This document shows, piece by piece, positions 8,604 to 17,354 of a DNA stretch of 64,000 nt. A model generated the notes under the pieces. The model searched no databases and was not told the origin of the DNA. It was given only the letters and a program-made list of their open reading frames with translations. The stretch spans positions 434,001-498,000 of the forward strand of contig OZ239146.1 of assembly GCA_965194515.1 (NCBI GenBank), written 5' to 3'. This DNA is from Acidimicrobilacustris europaeus (GTDB taxonomy: Bacteria; Actinomycetota; Acidimicrobiia; Acidimicrobiales; Acidimicrobilacustridaceae). A program made the position numbers and the translations under genes. The first letter of the stretch is position 1, and each line of letters opens with the position of its first letter.

Positions 8604-9797
8604 TCAGGCGACGATGCCGTTGGTGCGCAACCGCTCGATCTGTGCGCCGAGCCCGAGTTCTCCCAGAACTTCATCGGTGTGTTGTCCCAAAGCGGGTGCT
8701 CCGAATCCGAGCGCGGCCGGCGTGGCATGGAACTGCGTGGGATGGCGCGGCAGGCGAGCGCGACCAACGACAGGATGATCGAACTCTTCGAACATTCCGA
8801 TGGCAATGGCATGGGGGTCATCGACCATCTCGGCCGCCGACAAAACCATGGCGAAGGCCACCCGCTCGCGTTCGAAACGTTCGATGGCCTCGTCCTGGGT
8901 GAGGTTGGCCGCCATGGCGTAACACATGTCCATGATGGGCTCGAGTACGTCGCGGTTCTTGCGTCGCTCGCCGACTGTCTTCACGCGGGGATCATCCCAA
9001 CCTGGAACATCGAGTGCCTTGCACATTCCGGCGAAGTCGGCGTCGGTAGTGGGCACCACGATGCCCCAGCCATCGAGGAAGCGCATTGGTGAGAATCCAG
9101 CATTGAAACTCGATGGCATAGACCCATCGGCACCAAGAAGCACCTCGTTACCGGCAGCTTCGGCCCAAAGGAACGACACGCACGCATCGGCCATGCCCAG
9201 TTCGAGGTGCTGTCCACCGCGACCAGAGGCCCGGGCAAATAGCGCCGCCGTAATGGCCTGACACGCATAGAGCGCGCTGACCTTGTCGGCGGCGTTCTGC
9301 TTGATGAATGTCGGGGGCCCGTCGGGCTCGGCCTGCGTGGCGGCGAACCCTGCATACGCTTGAATGGACGTGTCGTAGGCGCTGCGATCTCGGTAGGGGC
9401 CGACAGGGCCGTACCCAGAGATTGATGCGTAGATAACGTCGGGATTGCGCTCTCGCACTGCGTCGTAACCCAGTCCGAGTCGGTCGATGACGCCGGGGCG
9501 AAAGTTCTGGATGATGACGTCGGCATCGGCGGCCATCTGGAACACGATGTCGCGGCCCTCGTCAGTACTCAGGTCCACTGCAATACATCGCTTACCCCGA
9601 TTGCAGGCGAGATAAAAGGCACTCATTCCGTTTACGGCGACTCCGACCCATCGAGCGATGTCACCGATACCGGGTCGCTCAACCTTGACGATGTCGGCGC
9701 CCTGGTCAGCGAGCAGTGCGGCGGCGTAGGGCCCCGTAAGCGCGATCGAGAGATCGAGCACCTTCACGCCCAAAAGGGGGCCGGTGGCTTCAGTCAT
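8604..9797 (-). CDS. CaiB/BaiF class III CoA-transferase
   Basis: The 397-residue protein moves CoA between carboxylic acids in the cytosol. Family marks are DLSIALTGPYAAALLADQGADIVKVE at the N terminus, NRGKRCIAVDLSTDEG, IIQNFRPGVIDRLGLGY, and the Asp of NAADKVSALYA (residue 171), where the catalytic Asp of the family is expected. A TTG start two codons earlier is possible, but ATG 9797 is preferred. It follows the transporter fusion genes by 9 nt, so its substrate is probably the acid imported by that transporter. The precise acid is unknown. Confidence 0.88.
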   Translation of the reverse strand: MTEATGPLLGVKVLDLSIALTGPYAAALLADQGADIVKVERPGIGDIARWVGVAVNGMSAFYLACNRGKRCIAVDLSTDEGRDIVFQMAADADVIIQNFRPGVIDRLGLGYDAVRERNPDVIYASISGYGPVGPYRDRSAYDTSIQAYAGFAATQAEPDGPPTFIKQNAADKVSALYACQAITAALFARASGRGGQHLELGMADACVSFLWAEAAGNEVLLGADGSMPSSFNAGFSPMRFLDGWGIVVPTTDADFAGMCKALDVPGWDDPRVKTVGERRKNRDVLEPIMDMCYAMAANLTQDEAIERFERERVAFAMVLSAAEMVDDPHAIAIGMFEEFDHPVVGRARLPRHPTQFHATPAALGFGAPALGQHTDEVLGELGLGAQIERLRTNGIVA

Positions 9798-9806
9798 TAC
9801 CAAAGC

Positions 9807-12617
9807 TCAGGAATCGGAGCGAGCGATGGCTCGCTCATCGGTGCCGAGATAGGAAGCGATAACAGCAGGATTGCTCCGGATAGATGCGGGGTCGCCTTCG
9901 GCGATGACACATCCAGCTTCAAGGCAGTAAATCCGATCGGAAATCGACATGACCATTGGCATGTCGTGCTCGATGACAAGAATCGATGCGCCGAGTTCTT
10001 TGCGGATCGATTCAATGAGCGGCCCGAAGGCTTCCGTTTCCTTCTGGGCCACGCCGGCGGTGGGCTCATCGAGAAGCAACAACTCGCTATCGAGAGCGAG
10101 GAGTGCACCGAGTTCGACGATACGACGGGTGCCAGTGGAAAGTTCACCAAGGAGAGAATCGGCATAGCGGGAGAGCCCCAGGTAACCGATGATTTCGTTG
10201 GCCTGCTTACGCTTGCGCTTTTCGCGCTGCGGTGAGGGCGGCAGCGCGAGCATCGACGGGATGAGAAGCGAGCGTTCACGAGCTTCGAGTGCAACCATGA
10301 GAGTCTCACGCACACTCAGCGACGAGAACAAACGAGCATTCTGGAACGCTCGGCCAATGCCGAGTCTGGCGCGTCGAGGTGCTGAGCGATTTTGGGCCTC
10401 GGTACCGAAGATTTCGATGCTTCCGGTGCTGGGAACAAATCCGCTGATCGCATTCATAAGCGTCGACTTGCCGGCGCCGTTTGTGCCAATCAGGCCAATG
10501 ATTTCGCCGGGGCCGACGGTGATGGAAGCTTTGTCGACGACCACTCGTCCAGTGAAACTTACAGAGACGTCGCGGACGAGAAGCGGAACCGCACTGTTCT
10601 CATCGTGGGTCTTTACCGATGCGAGTGAACTGACGCTGCCAGTTTGGGTATTGCGTTTCGGTTCCCATCCGCTTCGTTTCGCTAACCAACCCAACAGAAG
10701 GTCCCGCCCGGAATGGATCACGGAAACGAGACCGCCGGGGAAGTACAGAAGAACAACGAGCATGCCAATGCTGCTGGCAAACAGTTTTACCTGAGGAGTG
10801 CCATCGAAAAGGATCGGCAACGCAACGATCACAAGCACGCCGAGAATCGCCCCAGTGATTGAAGCGATGCCTCCGACTACTGCAACAGCGACGACACGTA
10901 GAGACTGTTCAACTTCAAACCACCCGGTATTGGGCGAGAGTTCCAACTGAGCGGACAGCAACGGCAGAAGGCCGCCGGCCAGTGCAGCAAGACCACCCGA
11001 AACTGCGAACGCTGTGATCTTTTTGACTGACGGCGAAACCGAATAGGCGGCAGAAGTCAACTCGTTGTCGCGCACGGCGATGATGGATCGACCCAAACCA
11101 GTGCGGCGGATCTGCCACACCAGCAAAATCGCAAGAACAGTGACAAAGAGACAGAACCAATAAATGCCTTGGAAATTGTTTCCCTTTACCTTCCAGAAAA
11201 GAAGCGTGTACCCCTTGGCTCGATTGACATCGAGTGTGGCAATTGCTCCGTCTCCAGAGAGGCCAGGATTGAAGATCAGCCAATTTCGCACCATGAGGCC
11301 AAATCCGAGGGTGATGACGGCAAGGAAGAGCCCCTTGATGCGCAGCGCTGGCACGCCCACGATGATCGCGGCGATGACGCCGAACGCGACTCCGAACAGA
11401 ATCGCAACAGGAATAGGCAGGCCGTCGGAAAACTTCACGGTGAAATATGCGCCAATTGCAACGAATCCGAATTGCCCCAGAGAGAGCTGTCCTGCCCATC
11501 CGGTGAGGACAGTTACGGAGAGGGCGGCGATGATCCACACCAAAATTTCGGCATAACGAAGTGGGTCAGTTGGTTTGTCGAAGATTTGCGGCAGTAGTAG
11601 TGCCATTCCGACAAGGAGACCGAGACCGAGAATGGTCGACAATCGATAGAGCGGATGCTTGCGCAACTCTTCGTTCGCTGACTTGAGTTTCGTGGTGAGC
11701 TGCCATTCGTCGGCACTCATCCCACTTCCGCTTCCGTTGAACACAATGAGAACAAGAAGGATGAGGAAGATCGCCAAGATGTTCGATCCCTGCGGTACTT
11801 CACCGACTTGAGCCCATGTCACAAAAACCATATTGACGATGCCGACAACGACGCCTCCGACCACGGTCCAACCGAATGATCGCATCCGTCCAAACATTGC
11901 TGCGGTAAGTGCCAACAGAAGAAGGGTTGGACCCAGCGCTGAACTTACTGTTGCGATGTTGCCGCCCTGAACGGGGGCAATGAGCAACGCAGCGATCACG
12001 GCCAACAAACCACCAAGGGCCCAGACCTTGGTCGATACCGATCGTATGGAGATGCCGGCGAGTTGTGCTGACGCAGAATTATCGGCAGTTGCTCGAACTT
12101 GGCGACCAAACTTCGATTTCTGAAGCAAAAGTGTGAGGCCGAGCATCAGGAGCGGAACAGCGATGACGATAGTGATCATTGGTCCGGTGACAGTCACCCC
12201 GAATGGTTCCCAACTGCCACTCAGAATGACTGGGTAGCTGACACCCGCTACGTCACCTTCGGGAATTGGAAGGCGAAGTTGGAGCAACTGGATGAGCTGA
12301 GTGAGTCCCAAGGTCGCGACAAAAAGCAGGAGCCTCGGCTGAGTGAACAATCGCCGCAGGATCAGTTCAGAAGCGACACCAAGAAGTACGCCGGCACCTA
12401 AGGCAATGGGCATGGACCAGACGTAAGGAATCCCGTATTCGATGTACAGCAGCGCCATGGCGTAACCACCAAATGCACCGATCTGTCCTTGAGCAAAGTT
12501 GATGACGCCAGTGGCCCGGAAGATAAGGACGAGGCCGAATGCTACGAGGGCATAGACCAATCCCTGAATAAATCCGGAGAAGATGATGTCTCCGCTGATT
12601 GTGAGTCCGAACATCAT
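9807..12617 (-). CDS. LivH-LivM-LivG fusion: branched-chain-type ABC permease and ATPase
   Basis: One 936-residue chain carries three subunits that are normally separate. Residues 1 to about 300 are a LivH permease (GVINFAQGQIGAFGGY). About 325-640 are a LivM permease (LTGWAGQLSLGQFGFVAIGAY). About 676-936 are a LivG ATPase with Walker A GTNGAGKST, LSTGTRR in the signature position and Walker B LLLLDEPTAG. These form the inner-membrane import channel and one ATPase of a HAAT-type transporter for amino acids or amphipathic acids. The reading frame is continuous with no sign of frameshift. It starts 2 nt after the MFS-LivF stop. The likely binding protein is the divergent lipoprotein at 15020. 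Confidence 0.92.
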   Translation of the reverse strand: MMFGLTISGDIIFSGFIQGLVYALVAFGLVLIFRATGVINFAQGQIGAFGGYAMALLYIEYGIPYVWSMPIALGAGVLLGVASELILRRLFTQPRLLLFVATLGLTQLIQLLQLRLPIPEGDVAGVSYPVILSGSWEPFGVTVTGPMITIVIAVPLLMLGLTLLLQKSKFGRQVRATADNSASAQLAGISIRSVSTKVWALGGLLAVIAALLIAPVQGGNIATVSSALGPTLLLLALTAAMFGRMRSFGWTVVGGVVVGIVNMVFVTWAQVGEVPQGSNILAIFLILLVLIVFNGSGSGMSADEWQLTTKLKSANEELRKHPLYRLSTILGLGLLVGMALLLPQIFDKPTDPLRYAEILVWIIAALSVTVLTGWAGQLSLGQFGFVAIGAYFTVKFSDGLPIPVAILFGVAFGVIAAIIVGVPALRIKGLFLAVITLGFGLMVRNWLIFNPGLSGDGAIATLDVNRAKGYTLLFWKVKGNNFQGIYWFCLFVTVLAILLVWQIRRTGLGRSIIAVRDNELTSAAYSVSPSVKKITAFAVSGGLAALAGGLLPLLSAQLELSPNTGWFEVEQSLRVVAVAVVGGIASITGAILGVLVIVALPILFDGTPQVKLFASSIGMLVVLLYFPGGLVSVIHSGRDLLLGWLAKRSGWEPKRNTQTGSVSSLASVKTHDENSAVPLLVRDVSVSFTGRVVVDKASITVGPGEIIGLIGTNGAGKSTLMNAISGFVPSTGSIEIFGTEAQNRSAPRRARLGIGRAFQNARLFSSLSVRETLMVALEARERSLLIPSMLALPPSPQREKRKRKQANEIIGYLGLSRYADSLLGELSTGTRRIVELGALLALDSELLLLDEPTAGVAQKETEAFGPLIESIRKELGASILVIEHDMPMVMSISDRIYCLEAGCVIAEGDPASIRSNPAVIASYLGTDERAIARSDS

Positions 12618-12619
12618 GA

Positions 12620-14836
12620 TCAGGCACCCTCTCCGCTAAGGAATACAGCACGCAGGAGGTCATCGCGCTCCAAGAGTTCTTGGGCTGGACCTTCGAACTT
12701 CACTTGACCACGCTCCATGAAGACTGCTCGATCAGCGACCGCCAATGCGACGTTGACTGACTGTTCGACAAGCACCATCGTTGTGCCCTGCTCTTTCAAT
12801 TTCTCCACGATGCCGAGCAAGCGCTGGACGACGATCGGTGCGAGTCCGAGCGACAATTCGTCGATCAGAAGCAGTTCGGGTTCAAGCATGATTGCTTTGC
12901 CAAGAGCAAGCATCTGCTGCTGACCGCCGGAGAGCGAACCGGCTCTTGAATCAACGAGGTGAAGAAGTTCTGGGAAGACCGCAAAGGTCTCCTCGATCCT
13001 CTCGGCTCGTTTCTCCTTGTCCTCGATGAGCTCACTCCAAATTTCCAGATTCTCCGAAACCGTCATAGATGGGAAAACGGCTTCGCCACCCGGGATCTGC
13101 ATCATGCCGAGCGCAACTCGGTACTGCGGATCAACAAGGGTGATGGTGCGCCCATTCATGCGAATAACGCCGCGATCGGGATTGAGCAACCCGCTGATTG
13201 ACCTGAGAATGGTTGACTTTCCAGCTCCGTTCGTGCCGAGAAGAGCAAGGCATTCGCCCCGCTTTACTTCGAAGCTGACATCGAAAAGAACCTGAAGGGT
13301 TCCGTACGATGCATCAACATTGCGAACCTGGAGCATCGGAATGTTCTCGGGGTCGGCGGCCATTCGTTTCTGCTCTTCTTGCATTTCGATCAATTCAGAA
13401 ACGGTCAGCGAGATGTCACGCTTCATATAGCGGGATCCGTAAATGATCATCAGCCCACCGATGAGTGTCGCAACGGGAATGACGACCGTGAGAGCCGTGC
13501 GCTGTCCGAATGCGTCGGAGAACGCTCCGGTGAGAAGGCCGCCAAAGAAACCACCCATAAGGAAGATGTAGACACCCACCATTGAGAACGCTTGAGCTCT
13601 CATTTGGTAGGGAACAACCGCAGAGATCGTTGGCCCGAGTTGGGTGAAGGCCATGCCTTGGCATGCGTTGCCAATGGCAAAGAATGCGATCAGGATTGCT
13701 GCCTGCTGGAAACGGAGTCCGACCGTCAGGAAAAATCCGTACATCAGGATTGATGCGCCCATGAGTTTGAGGGCCGAGGGTGGATTTCTGCGGAAGAGGC
13801 GCTCTCCGTAACGACCAGCGATCGGAATCGCAATTACTGACACCGACCAAGTGATCGACATGATCCAACCGCGTTGGAAAGCGCCGTACCCGTAGACGTC
13901 TTTCATGAGCAGATTGAAAGTGGCGGGAACGGCAACAAGTGCAAATCCCAGCACACCAATGCCGACAATCAAAAAGTAAAAAGTCCGAACTTTTTTGAGT
14001 CTTGCCATGGCGGCACTGAGTCGAACGGGGCCATCAAGATTTTCGGTCTCAGTGATGTCCTCACCAAAAACAGCTTCTTGTTCGTTGCGTCCGCGCTTGG
14101 GTTCGCGCTTGAAGGCGAACGCAATTGCGAGTCCCACAGCGGGAAATCCGAACATCCAAAACACCCAGCGCCAGTCACCGGCTTGATCGCCGGCGATGAG
14201 GACAATTCCGCCAGCGACGATTGGCCCTACAACCTGACCGATTGGTCGGCCCAGAGTCTGGGCGGCGAACATGCGCGTACGGACCCCGATCGGATATTGA
14301 TCGGCGATCAATGACGGGGTGATCGGGATATTCGCTGACTTGCCAATTCCTGTTCCTGCGGTACCGAAAGCCATCTGGAACGGGTTCACGATGAATCCGA
14401 GACCTACACCGCAAGCCCCCCAAACTGCAGTCGCAATACTCAGAACCTTTGTGCGGGAATAGCGGTCGGCGAGCCACGCAAATGGCAACGATGCAAGCAC
14501 CAGCACGACGCCGCCAAAACTGATGAGACCGAGAAGCGTCGTATCGGAAATATCAAGCGACTCTTGAATGTCGGGACCGAGGACGAGAAGAGCCACGGTC
14601 TGAAACTCTTCAACCACAATAAGAAGGAGCAGGAGGACGATCATCGAGACGCCTCCCTGTTTCAGGCCCTCGCTGAGGCGCATCCCTTTTCCGCCGACTC
14701 CAGGCAGAAGGTCATCGGGCAGTACCACGACCTCTTCCTTGGCGGCCGCAAGGCGTTGCTGCTCTTCCTCGAAGATCACAGAGGTCAGGCTCGACAAACC
14801 CTGGCCGTTTGCGCTCTCATCCTCGGTTCCTGGCAT
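12620..14836 (-). CDS. MFS transporter fused to LivF-type ABC ATPase
   Basis: This 738-residue protein has an N-terminal soluble part, then a major facilitator domain of about 12 membrane segments (about residues 50-460; WLADRYSRTKVL is the MFS loop 2-3 motif). The last 240 residues are a complete LivF ATPase: GTNGAGKST near 535, LSGGQ near 637, LLLIDE near 657. The frame opens further upstream, but ATG 14836 has a strong GAGGAG 5 nt before it. LivF normally pairs with LivG, which is in the next gene, so this chain should supply the second ATPase of the importer. What the secondary-transporter domain does is unknown. Confidence 0.9.
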   Translation of the reverse strand: MPGTEDESANGQGLSSLTSVIFEEEQQRLAAAKEEVVVLPDDLLPGVGGKGMRLSEGLKQGGVSMIVLLLLLIVVEEFQTVALLVLGPDIQESLDISDTTLLGLISFGGVVLVLASLPFAWLADRYSRTKVLSIATAVWGACGVGLGFIVNPFQMAFGTAGTGIGKSANIPITPSLIADQYPIGVRTRMFAAQTLGRPIGQVVGPIVAGGIVLIAGDQAGDWRWVFWMFGFPAVGLAIAFAFKREPKRGRNEQEAVFGEDITETENLDGPVRLSAAMARLKKVRTFYFLIVGIGVLGFALVAVPATFNLLMKDVYGYGAFQRGWIMSITWSVSVIAIPIAGRYGERLFRRNPPSALKLMGASILMYGFFLTVGLRFQQAAILIAFFAIGNACQGMAFTQLGPTISAVVPYQMRAQAFSMVGVYIFLMGGFFGGLLTGAFSDAFGQRTALTVVIPVATLIGGLMIIYGSRYMKRDISLTVSELIEMQEEQKRMAADPENIPMLQVRNVDASYGTLQVLFDVSFEVKRGECLALLGTNGAGKSTILRSISGLLNPDRGVIRMNGRTITLVDPQYRVALGMMQIPGGEAVFPSMTVSENLEIWSELIEDKEKRAERIEETFAVFPELLHLVDSRAGSLSGGQQQMLALGKAIMLEPELLLIDELSLGLAPIVVQRLLGIVEKLKEQGTTMVLVEQSVNVALAVADRAVFMERGQVKFEGPAQELLERDDLLRAVFLSGEGA

Positions 14837-14927
14837 GACTCTCCTCGTTCGTTGCCTCAAGGGGCATGCGACAGCGAGTGTCCAATGCCCCAAACCCCAC
14901 CGGAAACCTAGCGGAAGATCGGAGGGG

Positions 14928-14941
14928 GTGACTTCAGTCAC
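14928..14941. promoter_or_regulatory. Palindrome GTGACT-tc-AGTCAC, candidate operator
   Basis: A perfect 6+6 inverted repeat with a 2-nt centre lies between the divergent MFS-LivF gene (start 14836) and the LivK-like gene (start 15020). It sits about 30 nt upstream of the TACAGT hexamer that looks like the lipoprotein -10 box, so a bound regulator could control both transcripts. The regulator is not identified. Confidence 0.45.
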
Positions 14942-14960
14942 GCAGGGCGTTGGATCTTGC

Positions 14961-14990
14961 TACAGTTCCAGTTCTCGCAAATGTGAGAAC
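14961..14990 (+). promoter_or_regulatory. Probable -10 box and leader hairpin of livK-like gene
   Basis: TACAGT at 14961-14966 is a plausible -10 box. The following 14971-14990 forms an eight-pair hairpin (GTTCTCGC / GTGAGAAC with one G-U pair and an AAAT loop), which would sit at the very 5' end of the transcript. It may stabilise the mRNA or bind a repressor as DNA. No further evidence distinguishes these options. Confidence 0.4.
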
Positions 14991-15019
14991 CATCTCGAAA
15001 TCCTCAGGGGGGGACCTTC

Positions 15020-16441
15020 ATGGCACGTTCAAGAACTTGGACTGCGGCAATTGCGGTTGTGTGTGCATTCACGCTCACAGCTGGCTTGGCTGCATGTTCC
15101 AGTAGTGATGGCGATTCGTCTGGCGGTGGTGGAAACACCACCGGTGTCACGGACACATCAATCAGGATTGGTGTTGCTGTTTCCGATCTTGACGGTCTTC
15201 GGGCCGCAGGTATGGCCTTGGCTCCGGCTTTGACCACGCAGAACCTTTCGAAGCGCCTCACATCGTATTTCGATGAATGGAACGCTGCGGGCGGCATTAA
15301 TGGCCGTCAGGTCGAAGGCGTAGTCATGACGTGGGACCCGGTGAAGCCAGCAACGGCTCAGAAGGTCTGCGATGACGCCACCATCAACACTCCGGTGTTT
15401 GCCATGATCAATTCCAACGGCATGGGCGCGAAGTACATCGAATGTATTGCTCAGGGCGGCGTGCCGATTTTCTTCGGTGACGTAGCCCCGCAGTCAGCTC
15501 ATGACACCGGGTGGCTTACGACGATCTCTCCCTCAGCCGAGGTCAACGCGAAGTCGGGTATCGATGCTGCAATCAAGTCGGGTCAGATCCCGAAGGGCGC
15601 CGCAGTTGGGCTCCTGAGTGGTAACGGTCCGGAGCATGTCGCTGCAGTCGCTGCTGCCAAGACCTCGCTCGAGGCGAACGGCAACAAAATTACTGTTGCG
15701 CAAATCAACACCCTTCAAGGTGACCCTGGGATTCAGAACACTGAATCTGCTGCTGCGGTAAATACCTTTAAGGCCGCAAATGTCACGAACGTTGCCGTTG
15801 CACTTCAGTTCACTGCTTCGAACGGTTTCTGGGACAACGCCGGAGGCAACAATTGGAAGTTCACATTCCTTGATGTTGCGTCGTCGATGTGCACGCCTTT
15901 CGGCGGCAAGTCTCTCAAGCCATCGGCGGTGGGCGGTATTTGCTTCACCGTCTTCGGCGATTCAGTGACTCCGGACGGCAAGCTCAAGCCGGAATCAGCG
16001 TTTGAAAAAGAGTGCCGTGCCAAGTTTGATGCGCTTTCAGTAAATGATTTTGGTGGCGCCAAGTCATACCCGGGTGTTCCCTCCGGCGAGACTCGCACTC
16101 TGCCTGATGGCACCCAGGTCAGTTCTGACGCCCCACCGAATGAGTGCACCATCACGACTGTGATGAAGCGAGCACTTGATAAGGCTGGGAAGAACCTGAG
16201 TCGTGAGAGCTTCATGAAGGCAGTTCGTGGACTTGGCGAAGTAGAAATCGCCAATGGCTCGAACGGAGTTGGCTCGCAAAAAGAAGGAAAGACCTTCCTT
16301 GCGAACACCACCCATGCCGTCAAGCTGACAGCAGCACCTAAGGGCACCGCAAAGAATACCAATGGCACCTACAACGGTTGTCCCATCGATCTCCAGTGTT
16401 GGGTTCCGATGGATACCACTTGGTATGACATCGCCTCGTAG
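15020..16441 (+). CDS. LivK-like substrate-binding lipoprotein
   Basis: The 473-residue precursor has a lipoprotein signal with lipobox LAAC (Cys26), then a Ser/Gly-rich linker and a type I periplasmic-binding fold (SIRIGVAVSDLDGLRAAG; SYFDEWNAAGGINGRQVEGVVMTWD). It should sit outside the membrane and deliver ligand to the LivHMG/MFS-LivF importer encoded divergently 184 nt away. Four Cys residues in the C-terminal half may form disulfides. GGGGGGA precedes the ATG. A strong terminator follows at 16464. Its ligand could be an amino acid or, given the neighbouring CoA-transferase, a carboxylic acid. Confidence 0.88.
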   Translation: MARSRTWTAAIAVVCAFTLTAGLAACSSSDGDSSGGGGNTTGVTDTSIRIGVAVSDLDGLRAAGMALAPALTTQNLSKRLTSYFDEWNAAGGINGRQVEGVVMTWDPVKPATAQKVCDDATINTPVFAMINSNGMGAKYIECIAQGGVPIFFGDVAPQSAHDTGWLTTISPSAEVNAKSGIDAAIKSGQIPKGAAVGLLSGNGPEHVAAVAAAKTSLEANGNKITVAQINTLQGDPGIQNTESAAAVNTFKAANVTNVAVALQFTASNGFWDNAGGNNWKFTFLDVASSMCTPFGGKSLKPSAVGGICFTVFGDSVTPDGKLKPESAFEKECRAKFDALSVNDFGGAKSYPGVPSGETRTLPDGTQVSSDAPPNECTITTVMKRALDKAGKNLSRESFMKAVRGLGEVEIANGSNGVGSQKEGKTFLANTTHAVKLTAAPKGTAKNTNGTYNGCPIDLQCWVPMDTTWYDIAS

Positions 16442-16463
16442 TTCGCTACGAAGTTGATCTGAA

Positions 16464-16500
16464 GAGGGCGTCGGCTTCGGCCGGCGCCCTCTTTGCGTTT
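16464..16500 (+). terminator. Rho-independent terminator after livK-like gene
   Basis: A 12-pair stem (16464-16475 with 16480-16491, one G-U pair) is closed by a TTCG tetraloop and followed by CTTTGCGTTT. It lies 23 nt after the stop codon and separates this gene from the one at 16543. Confidence 0.9.
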
Positions 16501-16542
16501 GGCCTACTACCTTTCGTTTGGGAAGTCACTTGAGGGGGAGCC

Positions 16543-17322
16543 ATGGCCAAGCGCAGCTTGTACTTGCACGAAGTCGTCGATGTCGTTGGTCAAGGCCAGT
16601 ACGACTACATGGAGCACTTGTGGCAGGACCCCGTGTTGCGCATGCCAGAGATGAACAACCTGCTTGGGTCGTTCTACGTGTGTGCGCAGGGCGGTGGCCG
16701 TTGGCCGCAGGTCATAAACATTTGGGACTGTGGCGACAAAGGCTGGGAGTCGTGGGGCCGCAATGTCGACCGATTGAACCTCAAACGACGCAACGCGTTC
16801 TACGGCGACTGGTGGGACAAAGCGTCACAATGGCGCAGCGGTGGCTTCGACCGGTTGCTTGCTGGCGTGCCAGGAAGTCCGACGACTGCCGACCTCGTCG
16901 AAAAGAACTTGAAAGGCACACTTTTCGTGCACGAGGTGCTTGACGTTCGTGCGGGCACGGCGCTTGAGTTTCTTGCTGCCAATGTTGCCGAACGTGTGCC
17001 GTTGTGGCGTGAGTACGACCACGAACCGGTTGGTTTGTATGAAGTCGTGTCGAACCCGCACGAGGTTGTCATGGTGTGGTCGACCAACATTCCGGCACAG
17101 ATTCGCCTCCATCGCAATCGCGACACCACGCTTGGACTCTGCGACGAAGGCGAAGTCGACGAGCGCATCGTTGCGTGGGAGCGCCGCAGTGCCGAGTACA
17201 CCGTCGGTGGAACGACGCACGTCATGACCCCACTACCGCGCACCATCGTTGGTCCCGACGATTGGGAAGACGCGTCGCTCGAAATGTGGCTCGGTTCCGA
17301 CGACACGCAACCGACTCTCTGA
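16543..17322 (+). CDS. Two-domain NIPSNAP-like protein of unknown function
   Basis: The 259-residue soluble protein has two related halves: LYLHEVVDVVGQGQYDYMEHLW starts near residue 6 and LFVHEVLDVRAGTALEFLAAN near residue 126. Each looks like a ferredoxin-like alpha/beta module as in NIPSNAP or dimeric alpha/beta-barrel proteins, here fused in tandem. Trp-rich segments (WGRNVDRLNLKRRNAFYGDWWDK) lie between them. GAGGGGGAG precedes the ATG. It is 32 nt upstream of the TauD-type dioxygenase, so the two are probably co-transcribed. No reaction can be named. Confidence 0.6.
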   Translation: MAKRSLYLHEVVDVVGQGQYDYMEHLWQDPVLRMPEMNNLLGSFYVCAQGGGRWPQVINIWDCGDKGWESWGRNVDRLNLKRRNAFYGDWWDKASQWRSGGFDRLLAGVPGSPTTADLVEKNLKGTLFVHEVLDVRAGTALEFLAANVAERVPLWREYDHEPVGLYEVVSNPHEVVMVWSTNIPAQIRLHRNRDTTLGLCDEGEVDERIVAWERRSAEYTVGGTTHVMTPLPRTIVGPDDWEDASLEMWLGSDDTQPTL

Positions 17323-17354
17323 CACACTCTGACCTGACCCGGAGGTATTTGAAC

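Noticed and set aside
17076..17354. N-terminal extension of the TauD-like dioxygenase frame
   Set aside because: It overlaps the preceding gene, is Arg-rich shadow sequence, and a GGAGG plus GTG start is present at 17355.
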